Source of the DNA: Gemmatimonas aurantiaca
Lineage (GTDB): Bacteria; Gemmatimonadota; Gemmatimonadetes; Gemmatimonadales; Gemmatimonadaceae
Direction of reading: 5' to 3'
NCBI RefSeq assembly: GCF_037190085.1
Contig: NZ_JBBCJO010000004.1
Coordinates: 248,001-312,000, forward strand
Length of the DNA: 64,000 nt
In this document: positions 44,511 to 52,805 of the stretch, one piece after another
Layout: each line of letters opens with the position of its first letter
Numbering within the stretch: position 1 is the first letter of the stretch
Translations under genes and position numbers: made by a program
Notes under the pieces: model-generated
The model's database searches: none
What the model saw: only the letters and a program-made list of their open reading frames with translations
Told to the model about the DNA's origin: nothing

Positions 44511-46684
44511 TGAGACGAACCCGACGCATCGCGCCCGTCCGACAGCTTTCCGATGTCGAATGTGGACCGGCCTGCCTGGCCATGCTGCTCGCACACTACG
44601 GGCGACACACCACACTGCGTCAACTGCGCGAGCGGATCGTGGCGGGTCGCGATGGCGTCTCTCTGACCGCGTTGCTTCGTCTGGCCGAAGAGGAGGGACT
44701 GAAGCATCGGGTGCATCGGATTGTAGCATCCGAACTCCCACAGATTCATCTTCCGGCGCTGTTGCACTGGCGCGATCGACACTTTGTCGTGCTGGAAGCG
44801 ATGTCGGCGACACAGGCCACCATTCTCGATCCGGCGTTTGGCCGCCGCACGCTCTCGCCCGACGACATGGCGCGTGACTTTTCCGGCACCGCCGTCGAGT
44901 TCGAACCTGATGCGGTCTTCCAGCCCGGTCCGCGCACACCGGAACGTCACCTGCTCCGGTATCTCCAGTGGCTCTTCACCCCTGCCACCGCTCGGCGGTA
45001 TCTGGGGGCCGCCACCTTCGCATCGTTGATCCTGCAACTGTTCGGCCTCGTCGTGCCGGCCACGACGGCTCTCCTGGTCGATTCCACGGTCACGTGGAAA
45101 GCCTACGGCCTGACGACGATCGCCGCTGCGCTGATGTCGGTGACCGTCGCACGGGTGGGACTGGCGTGGTTGCGGGGAAACTTCATTGCCCGATTGCAAC
45201 GCCTGGTCGATCGGCATGTCTCCACGGGCTTCTTCGATCACCTCCTGAGACTGCCGCATCGATTCTTTCTTCAGCGGACCACGGGCGATCTGCTGGTGCG
45301 TCTGAACAGCAACGCCGCCATCAGGGATCTCTTCACCACCCAGTTGATCACGGCCAGCCTCGATGCTCCGATGGCCCTGGGGTATCTCGGGCTCCTGATC
45401 GTCGTCGCACCACCGCTTGCCGTGCTCGCCGGCATCTCCGCACTGCTGCAGACGGGAATGATCTGGTTCGCGATGCACCGGCAACGGGAGCTGGCGTCCC
45501 GTGCACTCTCGGCGAAAGCCGAAGAACATGGTCGTGCCGTCGAAACACTGGCTGGCATCACCTACGTCAAAGCGGTCGCGGCGGAAGCTTCACTGCTCGC
45601 CCGCTGGCGGTCCGCATTCATTCATCACCAGGACGTGGCCTTCGAAACGACCATGCTCAACACGACGGTCGAAGCCATACTCGGCGGCGTGCGGCTGGCG
45701 ACTCCCATCGCCGCGCTGCTGGTGGGCATGCATCGGGTCGACACGGGTGCCATGTCACTGGGCGAAATGCTCGCCGCGGTCACGCTCGTGACGTCCTTCG
45801 TGCAACCGGTGCTCACGTTGCTGCAATCCGCCCAGCAACTGCATCTCGCAGGCGCGTACATGGAACGCATCATGGATGTCCTCGACTCGAAGCCGGAGGT
45901 GGACGCGTTCGAGGAACAGGCCGTCGTCGGAGTCATCGGCTCGAAAGCCGGCCGCTCCGAAACCGGACGTCGTGTCGAATGTCGCAGCGTGGAATTCCGG
46001 TTCGGTACGTCCGCGCCATTGGTGCTGCACGGGATCGACTGTGTCATCCCCGCCGGCGGAACACTGGGACTCATCGGCGCGACAGGATCGGGAAAGAGCA
46101 CGCTTGCGAAGATCCTGCTCGGCTTGTGGACGCCAACGGCTGGCCAGGTGCTGCACGACGGCCAGCCTCTCGATGGAAACACCGTTCGCCATTTCCGGAA
46201 ACGCACCGGTGCCGTTCTGCAGGAGCTCGATGTGTTCAGTGGCACCATCCTCGAAAGCATCACGCTCGGCATACCCCACGCGACGCTCGACGAGGCGCGT
46301 GCGGCCGCGTCCCTGGCCTGTCTGGATCAGGAGATCAGAGCCATGCCGCTCGGATATCACACACATATCGGCGATCGGGGCATTTCCCTGTCCGGAGGGC
46401 AACGACAGCGACTCGCTCTCGCGCGCGCTTTGCTGCATCGACCGGATTTTCTCGTGCTCGATGAAGCCACCAGCCAACTCGATGTCAAAACCGAGCGGAA
46501 TGTGAACCGGTGCATCCAGGAACTCGGATGCACGCGTCTCATCGTTTCTCATCGTCTCTCGGCGGTCGAAGAGGCCGACTGGGTTCTCGCGATGAGCGAC
46601 GGGCGTCTCGTGGCGGAAGGTCGACCTCAGGACGTGCTGCGCGGACGCGCACTCCCGGACGACATCGCGCGACGGGCCGGATGA
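44507..46684 (+). CDS. lanT: Lanthipeptide ABC transporter with C39 peptidase domain
   Basis: 725 residues. The N-terminal C39 peptidase has the catalytic C19 in DVECGPACLAML, H92 in RHFVVL and D108 in LDPAFG, and cuts after the Gly-Gly of the leaders. Six membrane helices and an ATPase follow (Walker A GATGSGKST, signature LSGGQRQ, Walker B FLVLDEATS). It processes and exports the lanthipeptides. An AGGAGG box precedes the ATG. Confidence 0.95.
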   Translation: MMRRTRRIAPVRQLSDVECGPACLAMLLAHYGRHTTLRQLRERIVAGRDGVSLTALLRLAEEEGLKHRVHRIVASELPQIHLPALLHWRDRHFVVLEAMSATQATILDPAFGRRTLSPDDMARDFSGTAVEFEPDAVFQPGPRTPERHLLRYLQWLFTPATARRYLGAATFASLILQLFGLVVPATTALLVDSTVTWKAYGLTTIAAALMSVTVARVGLAWLRGNFIARLQRLVDRHVSTGFFDHLLRLPHRFFLQRTTGDLLVRLNSNAAIRDLFTTQLITASLDAPMALGYLGLLIVVAPPLAVLAGISALLQTGMIWFAMHRQRELASRALSAKAEEHGRAVETLAGITYVKAVAAEASLLARWRSAFIHHQDVAFETTMLNTTVEAILGGVRLATPIAALLVGMHRVDTGAMSLGEMLAAVTLVTSFVQPVLTLLQSAQQLHLAGAYMERIMDVLDSKPEVDAFEEQAVVGVIGSKAGRSETGRRVECRSVEFRFGTSAPLVLHGIDCVIPAGGTLGLIGATGSGKSTLAKILLGLWTPTAGQVLHDGQPLDGNTVRHFRKRTGAVLQELDVFSGTILESITLGIPHATLDEARAAASLACLDQEIRAMPLGYHTHIGDRGISLSGGQRQRLALARALLHRPDFLVLDEATSQLDVKTERNVNRCIQELGCTRLIVSHRLSAVEEADWVLAMSDGRLVAEGRPQDVLRGRALPDDIARRAG

Positions 46685-46856
46685 AGCGATGCAGAGCCGA
46701 AACAAACCCCAGCAGACTCCAGGCAAACCCCAAGCGGCCTGGAAGGCACGATCAGGATCACACGATGCCGCAACGAACCCGGGAGCCGGCTTCCCGTCGT
46801 AGTCCCCGCTGCGTGCCGGCATATCCAACGCAGCGCCAATTCCACCGGAGGTACCT

Positions 46857-47126
46857 ATGTCGTCCGATATCACCGTACGGGCCTGGAAAGACCCGCACTT
46901 TCGCGAAGAACTCAGCGCGGATATCCGCGCTTCCCTGCCCACTCACCCCGCCGGCGTCATGAACCCCGCCGAAGACATGGAGCCGCACGGAGGGGAAGGA
47001 ATGCTCACCGAGAGAGGGTGTTTCGATGCCCTGACCAAGATGTTCAGCTGCATGGGGTGCGAACACACGCTGTGGCATGGGTCCTGTTGGGCATCGACCA
47101 TCGGCTGCTGCCCGGCAATGACCTGA
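46857..47126 (+). CDS. Class II lanthipeptide precursor A2
   Basis: 89 residues from an ATG with CCGGAGG upstream. The leader RAWKDPHFREELSADIRASL is a clear relative of A1. It ends at a double glycine (residues 45-46). The 43-residue core has six Cys (C55, C65, C68, C77, C84, C85) and several Ser/Thr, and is unlike the A1 core. The two may act together as a two-component lantibiotic, or be separate products of the same LanM. Confidence 0.85.
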   Translation: MSSDITVRAWKDPHFREELSADIRASLPTHPAGVMNPAEDMEPHGGEGMLTERGCFDALTKMFSCMGCEHTLWHGSCWASTIGCCPAMT

Positions 47127-47221
47127 CAGCCAGGTACCGCATCACCGATGACCGGTCATCGGTGATGCCATCCGGCTCCGGCCGCCGATCCGTTCACCAT
47201 CTCCATCCGGTCAACCCCATC

Positions 47222-47893
47222 ATGCCTACCCATCACGCGGCTCATGACGAGGCGCGCACCAGCGCTGTCGCTGAACGAACCCTCGCCCGTAGCGTGGATG
47301 CGACCATCGATGTGCTCGTGAGCCCACGCGCGGGATTCGAGGCCATCGCCAGGGGCATCCATCTCTGGATTCCGCTGCTGTGTATAGCAGCATGTCGGAC
47401 GTGCTGGCTGATCGCACAGTATCCCGCCGCGCGAAGGCTCGACCGGATCGTGATCAACCTCGGGGTGCAATCGCTGATCGTGGCAGTGCTCTATGCCGTC
47501 ATCGCGCTCTCCATCATGGGCGCGTTGTGGATGAGAGGAGGACGCTTTCGTCCACGATCGGTGCTTGCCGTCGTGCTGTGCGTCGGCTTCGTGACGGAAC
47601 TCGGCGCGCTCCTGGTCGCACTGCTGAGCGATGCGTTGCTCGATATGAACGTCGAGCCCGCCAGTCAGACATTGACCAATTTTGCCGGATTCGTCCCGGA
47701 AACGAGCAATCGTCCTCTGCATCACATCCTCTTGCAGCTCGATGCGATCAAGCTGTATGGAGTGGGGCTCGTGGCGTATGGCACCGGCATGATGGTCCGG
47801 GAAATCACGCGCAGGCAGGTGATGTGGACGGTGTTGATCCTGTGGGGCGTATGGCTGTTCATCACCACACTGATCAAATGGTACGTCAGTTGA
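47222..47893 (+). CDS. Multi-pass membrane protein, YIP1-like
   Basis: 223 residues from the ATG at 47222. Five hydrophobic segments follow the sequence DATIDVLVSPRAGFEAIARG, the arrangement seen in bacterial YIP1-family proteins. It lies 95 bases after precursor A2 on the same strand. It may be cargo of the lanthipeptide cluster (immunity or export support), but nothing in the sequence proves it. Confidence 0.6.
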   Translation: MPTHHAAHDEARTSAVAERTLARSVDATIDVLVSPRAGFEAIARGIHLWIPLLCIAACRTCWLIAQYPAARRLDRIVINLGVQSLIVAVLYAVIALSIMGALWMRGGRFRPRSVLAVVLCVGFVTELGALLVALLSDALLDMNVEPASQTLTNFAGFVPETSNRPLHHILLQLDAIKLYGVGLVAYGTGMMVREITRRQVMWTVLILWGVWLFITTLIKWYVS

Positions 47894-47950
47894 AGGCGGG
47901 ATCAAAAGACCGACATGCAGGTCCGCGCAGGTCCATGCAAAGACCATGTA

Positions 47951-47986
47951 CGGACACCCAGGAACACCCAAGAACACCCAAGGACA
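47951..47986 (+). repeat. 10-bp tandem repeat
   Basis: Three and a half near-copies of (A/G)GAACACCCA between two membrane-protein genes. Confidence 0.8.
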
Positions 47987-48023
47987 CATCGATCCGACGT
48001 TCACCATCCCGAGGAACCCACCC

Positions 48024-48446
48024 ATGACGACAGACATCCCTGCCTACGGGCAGACCGCCCATCCCCGCCCCGACTATGTCTCACGCGCCGCGATCGCCAC
48101 GGTGGGTGTGGGCATCGGCCTCACGGTGTCGGCGATTCACGCATTGCGGATCATTCCCGGCACACCCAATGGCGATCTGGTCGTTCCGGGCATTCTGCTG
48201 CTGCTCACCATTACGATGGGCGTCTGGGGGCAATCGCAGCTGCAACGGGCCGCCGAGTTTCCGTCGGTTGTTCCCGCACCCTCATTGCAGGCCAGACGCC
48301 GCCGGTTGCTGACGCGTGCGTTGTGGGCGGTGGTGTTGGTGGGAAACCCGCTCGCCGTGTTTCAGGGAAAGATCGCCGGTGCCGCTCTGCTGGCATTCGG
48401 CCTGTACGCCATCTGGCACGGCGTGAGCGAAAGGCGTCGTCGCTGA
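48024..48446 (+). CDS. Small four-helix membrane protein, unknown
   Basis: 140 residues from an ATG with GAGG upstream. Four predicted membrane segments: about residues 22-42, 50-68, 98-114 and 118-134. No family is recognised. It follows the YIP1-like gene and is read in the same direction as the lanthipeptide cluster, so it could be an immunity protein; the role is open. Confidence 0.5.
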   Translation: MTTDIPAYGQTAHPRPDYVSRAAIATVGVGIGLTVSAIHALRIIPGTPNGDLVVPGILLLLTITMGVWGQSQLQRAAEFPSVVPAPSLQARRRRLLTRALWAVVLVGNPLAVFQGKIAGAALLAFGLYAIWHGVSERRRR

Positions 48447-48512
48447 TCGGATCGATCTGGTTTTCCGTTGCCTGAACACAGCGGTCGATCAATCACCGGC
48501 AATCCCCGCCGA

Positions 48513-49475
48513 TCACCGCACCGGTGTGTGCTTCCAGACGACACGCGCTCCTGTTGCCGGATCGAGCCCCGGAACGAGGATGCTCGATGCCGTTGCCGTC
48601 GTCACCGTGACCTCCCGGCCGAGGTCGGTGAGATAGCGCGCCGACGCGAGGTCGGAGACCGCCGCCACGCTGGGTTCGGCACTCGTGATACGCACCGGTC
48701 CTTTGGCGGGAAGCGCGACCTGCATCCACGTCTTGGTGCGGTCCACGATCTGCCGCACCGCCGGCGCATTCCCAGCCGACGCACCACTTCCCGCACCACC
48801 CGACGTACCAGACGAAGACACATACGCCGCATCACCGCCAAAAACGATGGCGTTGGCCCGTGTTGCCCGTGGAATCACCCAGCCTTCGTGCGTGCCATCC
48901 GCGAGTGTCAACGGAATCACCGTGAAGGGACGCTTGAGCCGGTTCCAGGCAGGTGTGACCGCGCGGTTCACATCACGTGCGAGGCGGGCGCGTTGCAGGA
49001 TCTGGGCGGTATCGAGCGGAGACAGGTATTTGGGGCGATCTCCATCGAGGCGTACGGCAGTCAGTCGTCGGGGTGTGCGGAACGCGCTGTCCACATCGAA
49101 CACGCCGCCGACAGGCACACCGTCGGCATCGCGTTCACAGAAAATCAGACGCGGCGCGGACGCCGCGGCTCCGAAGCGGCCTGCGGCCCGAAGGCGCGCA
49201 ACCGTGGGGACACACTGCTGATGGAACGCGATCGCCCGTGCCCGGAAATCGGCGGCGCCGAATGCGTCGGCAAACCCCGGAGGCATTCCATCGCTCACGG
49301 TTGGAGCCGGTGTTTCGGGTGGCGCCACCTGCACCGGCGTGGACTCGGGTTGTGGTGCGGGAGTGGAAGCACAGCCGGTGCCCAGCAGCGCGAGCGCCGT
49401 CATGGCAATGGCAGCGATGGCCAACCGCAGGTGGCGTTCGGTGAGAAACGATGAGGAGGCTACGGCTCTTTGCAT
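48513..49475 (-). CDS. Lipoprotein of unknown function
   Basis: 320 residues with the lipobox LGTGCAST after a signal peptide. Mature part: proline-rich linker, then a beta-rich domain (RLIFCERDADGVPVGGVFDVDSAFRTP...). It overlaps the TPR gene upstream by 16 bases, so the two are probably co-transcribed. No enzymatic motif is recognised. Confidence 0.65.
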   Translation of the reverse strand: MQRAVASSSFLTERHLRLAIAAIAMTALALLGTGCASTPAPQPESTPVQVAPPETPAPTVSDGMPPGFADAFGAADFRARAIAFHQQCVPTVARLRAAGRFGAAASAPRLIFCERDADGVPVGGVFDVDSAFRTPRRLTAVRLDGDRPKYLSPLDTAQILQRARLARDVNRAVTPAWNRLKRPFTVIPLTLADGTHEGWVIPRATRANAIVFGGDAAYVSSSGTSGGAGSGASAGNAPAVRQIVDRTKTWMQVALPAKGPVRITSAEPSVAAVSDLASARYLTDLGREVTVTTATASSILVPGLDPATGARVVWKHTPVR

Positions 49476-51322
49476 AGTGACCGGATGGCGTTTTCGACGG
49501 CAACGCGCATCGCCTCGTAGGCGGCGCTGATTTCCGCGGCGTTGGCCCCTTCTCCGAGCCCGCGGGCAATCGCGTCGGCACTGAGCTGGAGTGTCTCTTC
49601 GGATGATCGCACATCGACACAGGTCCGGGAACGGCTGGCCGTCACCAATTGGGCACGGGACGCCTGCAACGCTGCCGCCGCCAGATAGGACCGGGTGTCT
49701 TCCCGCGAGGCGATGCTGTCGGCCAGTACCAGCATGCGGACGGCCGTCTGCTGCAGTGCCGGCGCGGAATCACTGGCCGTTCGCAGCAACGTGACGCCCC
49801 GGGCCACCACGTAGCCCCGGAGTATTTCCGCCTGGTCGCCATGGCGTGGTGCCAGCAGGAGCGTCACGAATGCGCTGTCGGGTTGCTGCTGCTCGAAAAA
49901 GGCATCGGCAAGCTGGAGATACTGCGGGGTCAGCGACGAGTCCTTCCGGATGGCTTCCTGCGTGGCGCGTATGGCCGCGGTGCGGTTGCCGGAGCGTCTG
50001 GCGGCACTGGCGGCCATCACATTCAACGTGGACACGTCGGGAAACCGTTCGAGACCGCGCTGCAGGGCCACGCCGTTCTCGATGCCCAGCAACTGCAGAT
50101 ACTGCAGGTAGAGCCGCGAATCACCGGGGAAACGTCGCACGTTGCGGACGACGAGTTCGAGCGCGCCCAGCGAATCGCCCGATTGACGCAGTGCCTCCAC
50201 GAACCGGGTGGCGTAGTTGGAATCGGCGCGGAAGGTGCTGTCGGCCAGTTCGAGCGAATCGCCAAGCACGGCGGCGTCGTGCCACTGCGCGAGGGCGGTC
50301 TGTGCACGGAACACCAGGCGTTGCAGTTCGGCGTTGTTGCCGAAGCGTTCGGCCAGGGCGCGGGCATTGTGCATCGCATCGTCGGGGCGCTGCAGACGGA
50401 GCTGGGCTTCCACGACGACCGTGGCCAGCGACAGCGAATCGTCGTGCGCGGCGTAGATGCGACTCCATTGCGCCAAGGCCTCCGCGCGCCGTGAAAGGGC
50501 TTCGAGCGCATTGGCTCGCGCGACCGCCGCGTAGGTGTTGGTACTGTCGATGTGGAGCGCGTCGTTGGCGACGGTGAGAATCGAATCGGCGCCGGTCTGT
50601 CCGTCGAACAACGCGGACAGCAGGCAATCGCGGGCGATCACGGCCTGCGGATAGGCCTGGATGGCGCGGGTGGCTTCCCGTGCCGCCATGGCCTTGTCGC
50701 GCTTCTCGAGCGCGTTTTCGCACCGGCGCAGTCCCTGCAACTGGGCCCGGGCCTTCACCACTTCGTCCGCGAGTCGCTCCGCCACCTGTGCCACGGTGGT
50801 GCCGCGCACCACGGGCAGCGGTTGCTGCATCTCCCAGTTGCGCAGTCGGGCCATCCGTCCCGCGACCACGTAGGTATTGCCCTGCCGCATGACCCGACCG
50901 AAGACCACTTCATCGGCGCGCACCTTTCGCGCCATCAGGCGCAATTCCACATCGCCGAGGATCGCGTTGCGGGGGTATCCCGACTCGAGCAGGATATTCC
51001 GCAGGTGATACGACTCGAGCAGCTGTGTTTCGCGGCCATCGATGCGCTTGCCGAGTCGATCCCGCAGGACGTCGGACAGGTCTCGTGAGACGTTGGCCAA
51101 CCCTGCGGGTGTGCTGTCGGGCCGGAATGGCGCCACCAGGAGTGCCTGGCGCACGAATTCCGGCGAGGCGGTGGACGCGGGGGCGGGGGCGACCCGGACC
51201 CCGGTGGGCTGGGCGGAGGCCGGACTGGTGGCGCACAGCAGAAGCAGTCCGGGGGCCAGTGGAGCGAGGTGCCGACGGGAGCGCAGAGCGATGGGCAAGA
51301 ACGGCTTGATGCGGGTCGACAC
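49460..51322 (-). CDS. Exported TPR-repeat protein
   Basis: About 620 residues, probably from the GTG at 51322, which gives a signal peptide ending SPASAQ. TPR units follow (AQVAERLADEVVKARAQLQGL..., YAAVARANALEALSRRAEALAQWSRIYAAHDD, ...). The N-terminal part resembles the TolB-like N-terminal domain used with TPRs. It is divergent from queD. Likely an envelope scaffold protein; partners unknown. Confidence 0.68.
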   Translation of the reverse strand: MSTRIKPFLPIALRSRRHLAPLAPGLLLLCATSPASAQPTGVRVAPAPASTASPEFVRQALLVAPFRPDSTPAGLANVSRDLSDVLRDRLGKRIDGRETQLLESYHLRNILLESGYPRNAILGDVELRLMARKVRADEVVFGRVMRQGNTYVVAGRMARLRNWEMQQPLPVVRGTTVAQVAERLADEVVKARAQLQGLRRCENALEKRDKAMAAREATRAIQAYPQAVIARDCLLSALFDGQTGADSILTVANDALHIDSTNTYAAVARANALEALSRRAEALAQWSRIYAAHDDSLSLATVVVEAQLRLQRPDDAMHNARALAERFGNNAELQRLVFRAQTALAQWHDAAVLGDSLELADSTFRADSNYATRFVEALRQSGDSLGALELVVRNVRRFPGDSRLYLQYLQLLGIENGVALQRGLERFPDVSTLNVMAASAARRSGNRTAAIRATQEAIRKDSSLTPQYLQLADAFFEQQQPDSAFVTLLLAPRHGDQAEILRGYVVARGVTLLRTASDSAPALQQTAVRMLVLADSIASREDTRSYLAAAALQASRAQLVTASRSRTCVDVRSSEETLQLSADAIARGLGEGANAAEISAAYEAMRVAVENAIRSLCKEP

Positions 51323-51364
51323 CAAGGATACCCGACTGCGGCGGGGAACCGCTAGAATTGGCGG

Positions 51365-51754
51365 ATGACCGCCCCGCTCGAGATCTGCGAGATCTACAAG
51401 GAATTCACCATCGAAGCCGCTCACCGGCTCCCCCAGGTACCGCCCGGTCACAAATGCGCGCGTCTGCACGGGCATTCGTTCCGTATCGAACTGCGGGTGC
51501 GCGGACCACTCGACCCCACATTGGGCTGGGTGATGGACTTTGCGGACATCAAGCGGGCGTTCGCGCCGATCTACGACCGGCTCGACCACCACTATCTCAA
51601 TGACATTCCGGGGCTGGAGAATCCCACCAGCGAGCGACTGGCCGTCTGGATCTGGGAGCAGCTCACGCCGGCGCTGCCAGCGCTCTCGGCCGTGATCGTG
51701 CGGGAGACGTGTACGTCGGGGTGTGAGTATCGGGGGCCGTCCGCCGGGCAGTGA
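51365..51754 (+). CDS. queD: 6-carboxytetrahydropterin synthase
   Basis: 129 residues of the pterin synthase fold. Zinc ligands are H20 (EAAHRLP), H35 and H37 (LHGHSF); the catalytic C31 is in GHKCARLHGH; DHHYLND is also present. It makes 6-carboxytetrahydropterin for queuosine synthesis, the same pathway as queF, which lies far away in this window. TAGAAT six bases before the ATG suggests a leaderless start. Confidence 0.92.
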   Translation: MTAPLEICEIYKEFTIEAAHRLPQVPPGHKCARLHGHSFRIELRVRGPLDPTLGWVMDFADIKRAFAPIYDRLDHHYLNDIPGLENPTSERLAVWIWEQLTPALPALSAVIVRETCTSGCEYRGPSAGQ

Positions 51755-51798
51755 ACGCGCGGTGAACCCGAGCGAACGTGAGCAGCTCGGCGGACGGC
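51736..51798. terminator. Perfect 11-bp inverted repeat at the queD end
   Basis: GCCGTCCGCCG (51736-51746) and its complement (51788-51798) flank 41 bases that include the queD stop codon. It lies between two convergent genes. There is no T-tract, so it may be a terminator or only a repeat. Confidence 0.4.
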
Positions 51799-51805
51799 GC
51801 TGGCG

Positions 51806-52105
51806 TCATCCGCCCACCATCACGGTGGGGGCACCCGACACGATCGTACCACCATGTGCGGTGTTGTCACCGAGTCGCGCGGCAGGCTTGCTGCACATGA
51901 GTACGGTGGCGGAGCCTTTGATGACGCTGGACGGAGGTCCGACGCAGACGCACATGCTGCCAATGGTTGCGGCCGGCAGTGCGGCGACCAGCACCGTGGG
52001 AGCGCCTGGCACGACGATGGGGCCGCCCACGTGCGGAATCGGTGGAACGCCGGGCGTCTGCATGGGGCAGACGTGCATGTCGGTCACACGTGCGGCGGGA
52101 GGCAT
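51806..52105 (-). CDS. PAAR-domain protein of the type VI secretion system
   Basis: 99 residues in the PAAR repeat pattern (PPAARVTDMHVCP, IVVPGAPTVLVA, SMCVCVGPPSSVIKGSATVLMCSKPAARLGDNTAHGGTI). PAAR proteins sharpen the VgrG spike and often carry effectors. No effector extension is present. GAGGTGATCC precedes the ATG. Confidence 0.88.
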   Translation of the reverse strand: MPPAARVTDMHVCPMQTPGVPPIPHVGGPIVVPGAPTVLVAALPAATIGSMCVCVGPPSSVIKGSATVLMCSKPAARLGDNTAHGGTIVSGAPTVMVGG

Positions 52106-52108
52106 GGA

Positions 52109-52798
52109 TCACCTCGTGGGGGCAGGGGTCGTGGCACGGGTGTACTCGTGCTGCAGACGTTGGTGGGTGTCGTAGGCGAGCTGCAGTGCCGGATCCCAGC
52201 CGCCGAGTCGCTTGATGATCTCCAAGCCCTGCGCCGCGAACGCCGACATGGTCGGGACGATCTGCTCCGGCTTCTGCACGGAGGCGGCGGACAGCAGGAT
52301 GGCGCCGGCCACGAGCGGCATGGCGGCGCCCGGTGGTGGCGGTACCGGGGCCATGTTGGCGGGAGCCACCGACGTGCCGCTCAGAAACACGGCGGCGGCG
52401 ATCATGCCCACCGGCGTGTCCATACCAGCGGCCGTACCGGCATCCCACGCGGCGCGGCGGGCATCGTCTTCCGGGCGGACGATCCACTGTTCGATGGCAC
52501 TGAGAGTCTTGTGCACATCGGCCGTGGCGGGCGTGCCCCCTTCGGCCTGGGTGACATACCGCGCCGACACCCAGGCCCACCACACACTCTCGCGTGATGG
52601 CAGAACCCCGACGATGAGCCGGAGGGCGCTGGGAAACAGCGATTGTGCGGTCCACGCGCCGTAGAGCGCGTCGAGCGAATGATGGGGATCGAGCAGGGCG
52701 ATGGCATCGTCGTCGGGCGCCGCGCGCTCGAGGAGCCAGCGCACGGGCGCCGGATAGGCGGCGAACGGATCGGGAGCGATCACGGGAGGCGTCGTCAT
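52109..52798 (-). CDS. Protein resembling DUF6931, between VgrG and PAAR
   Basis: 229 residues, alpha-helical, starting MTTPPVIAPDPFAAYPAPVR. Resembles DUF6931 proteins that occur in type VI loci, from memory and without a search. The last ~100 residues are alanine-rich with hydrophobic stretches (GMIAAAVFLSGTSVAP, MPLVAGAILLSAASV), which could mediate membrane or spike contact. It may be an adaptor or an effector-related protein; the function is open. Confidence 0.55.
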   Translation of the reverse strand: MTTPPVIAPDPFAAYPAPVRWLLERAAPDDDAIALLDPHHSLDALYGAWTAQSLFPSALRLIVGVLPSRESVWWAWVSARYVTQAEGGTPATADVHKTLSAIEQWIVRPEDDARRAAWDAGTAAGMDTPVGMIAAAVFLSGTSVAPANMAPVPPPPGAAMPLVAGAILLSAASVQKPEQIVPTMSAFAAQGLEIIKRLGGWDPALQLAYDTHQRLQHEYTRATTPAPTR

Positions 52799-52805
52799 CG
52801 GCGTC

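Noticed and set aside
47951..47986. Possible CRISPR array
   Set aside because: The repeat unit is only 10 bases without spacers; it is a simple tandem repeat.
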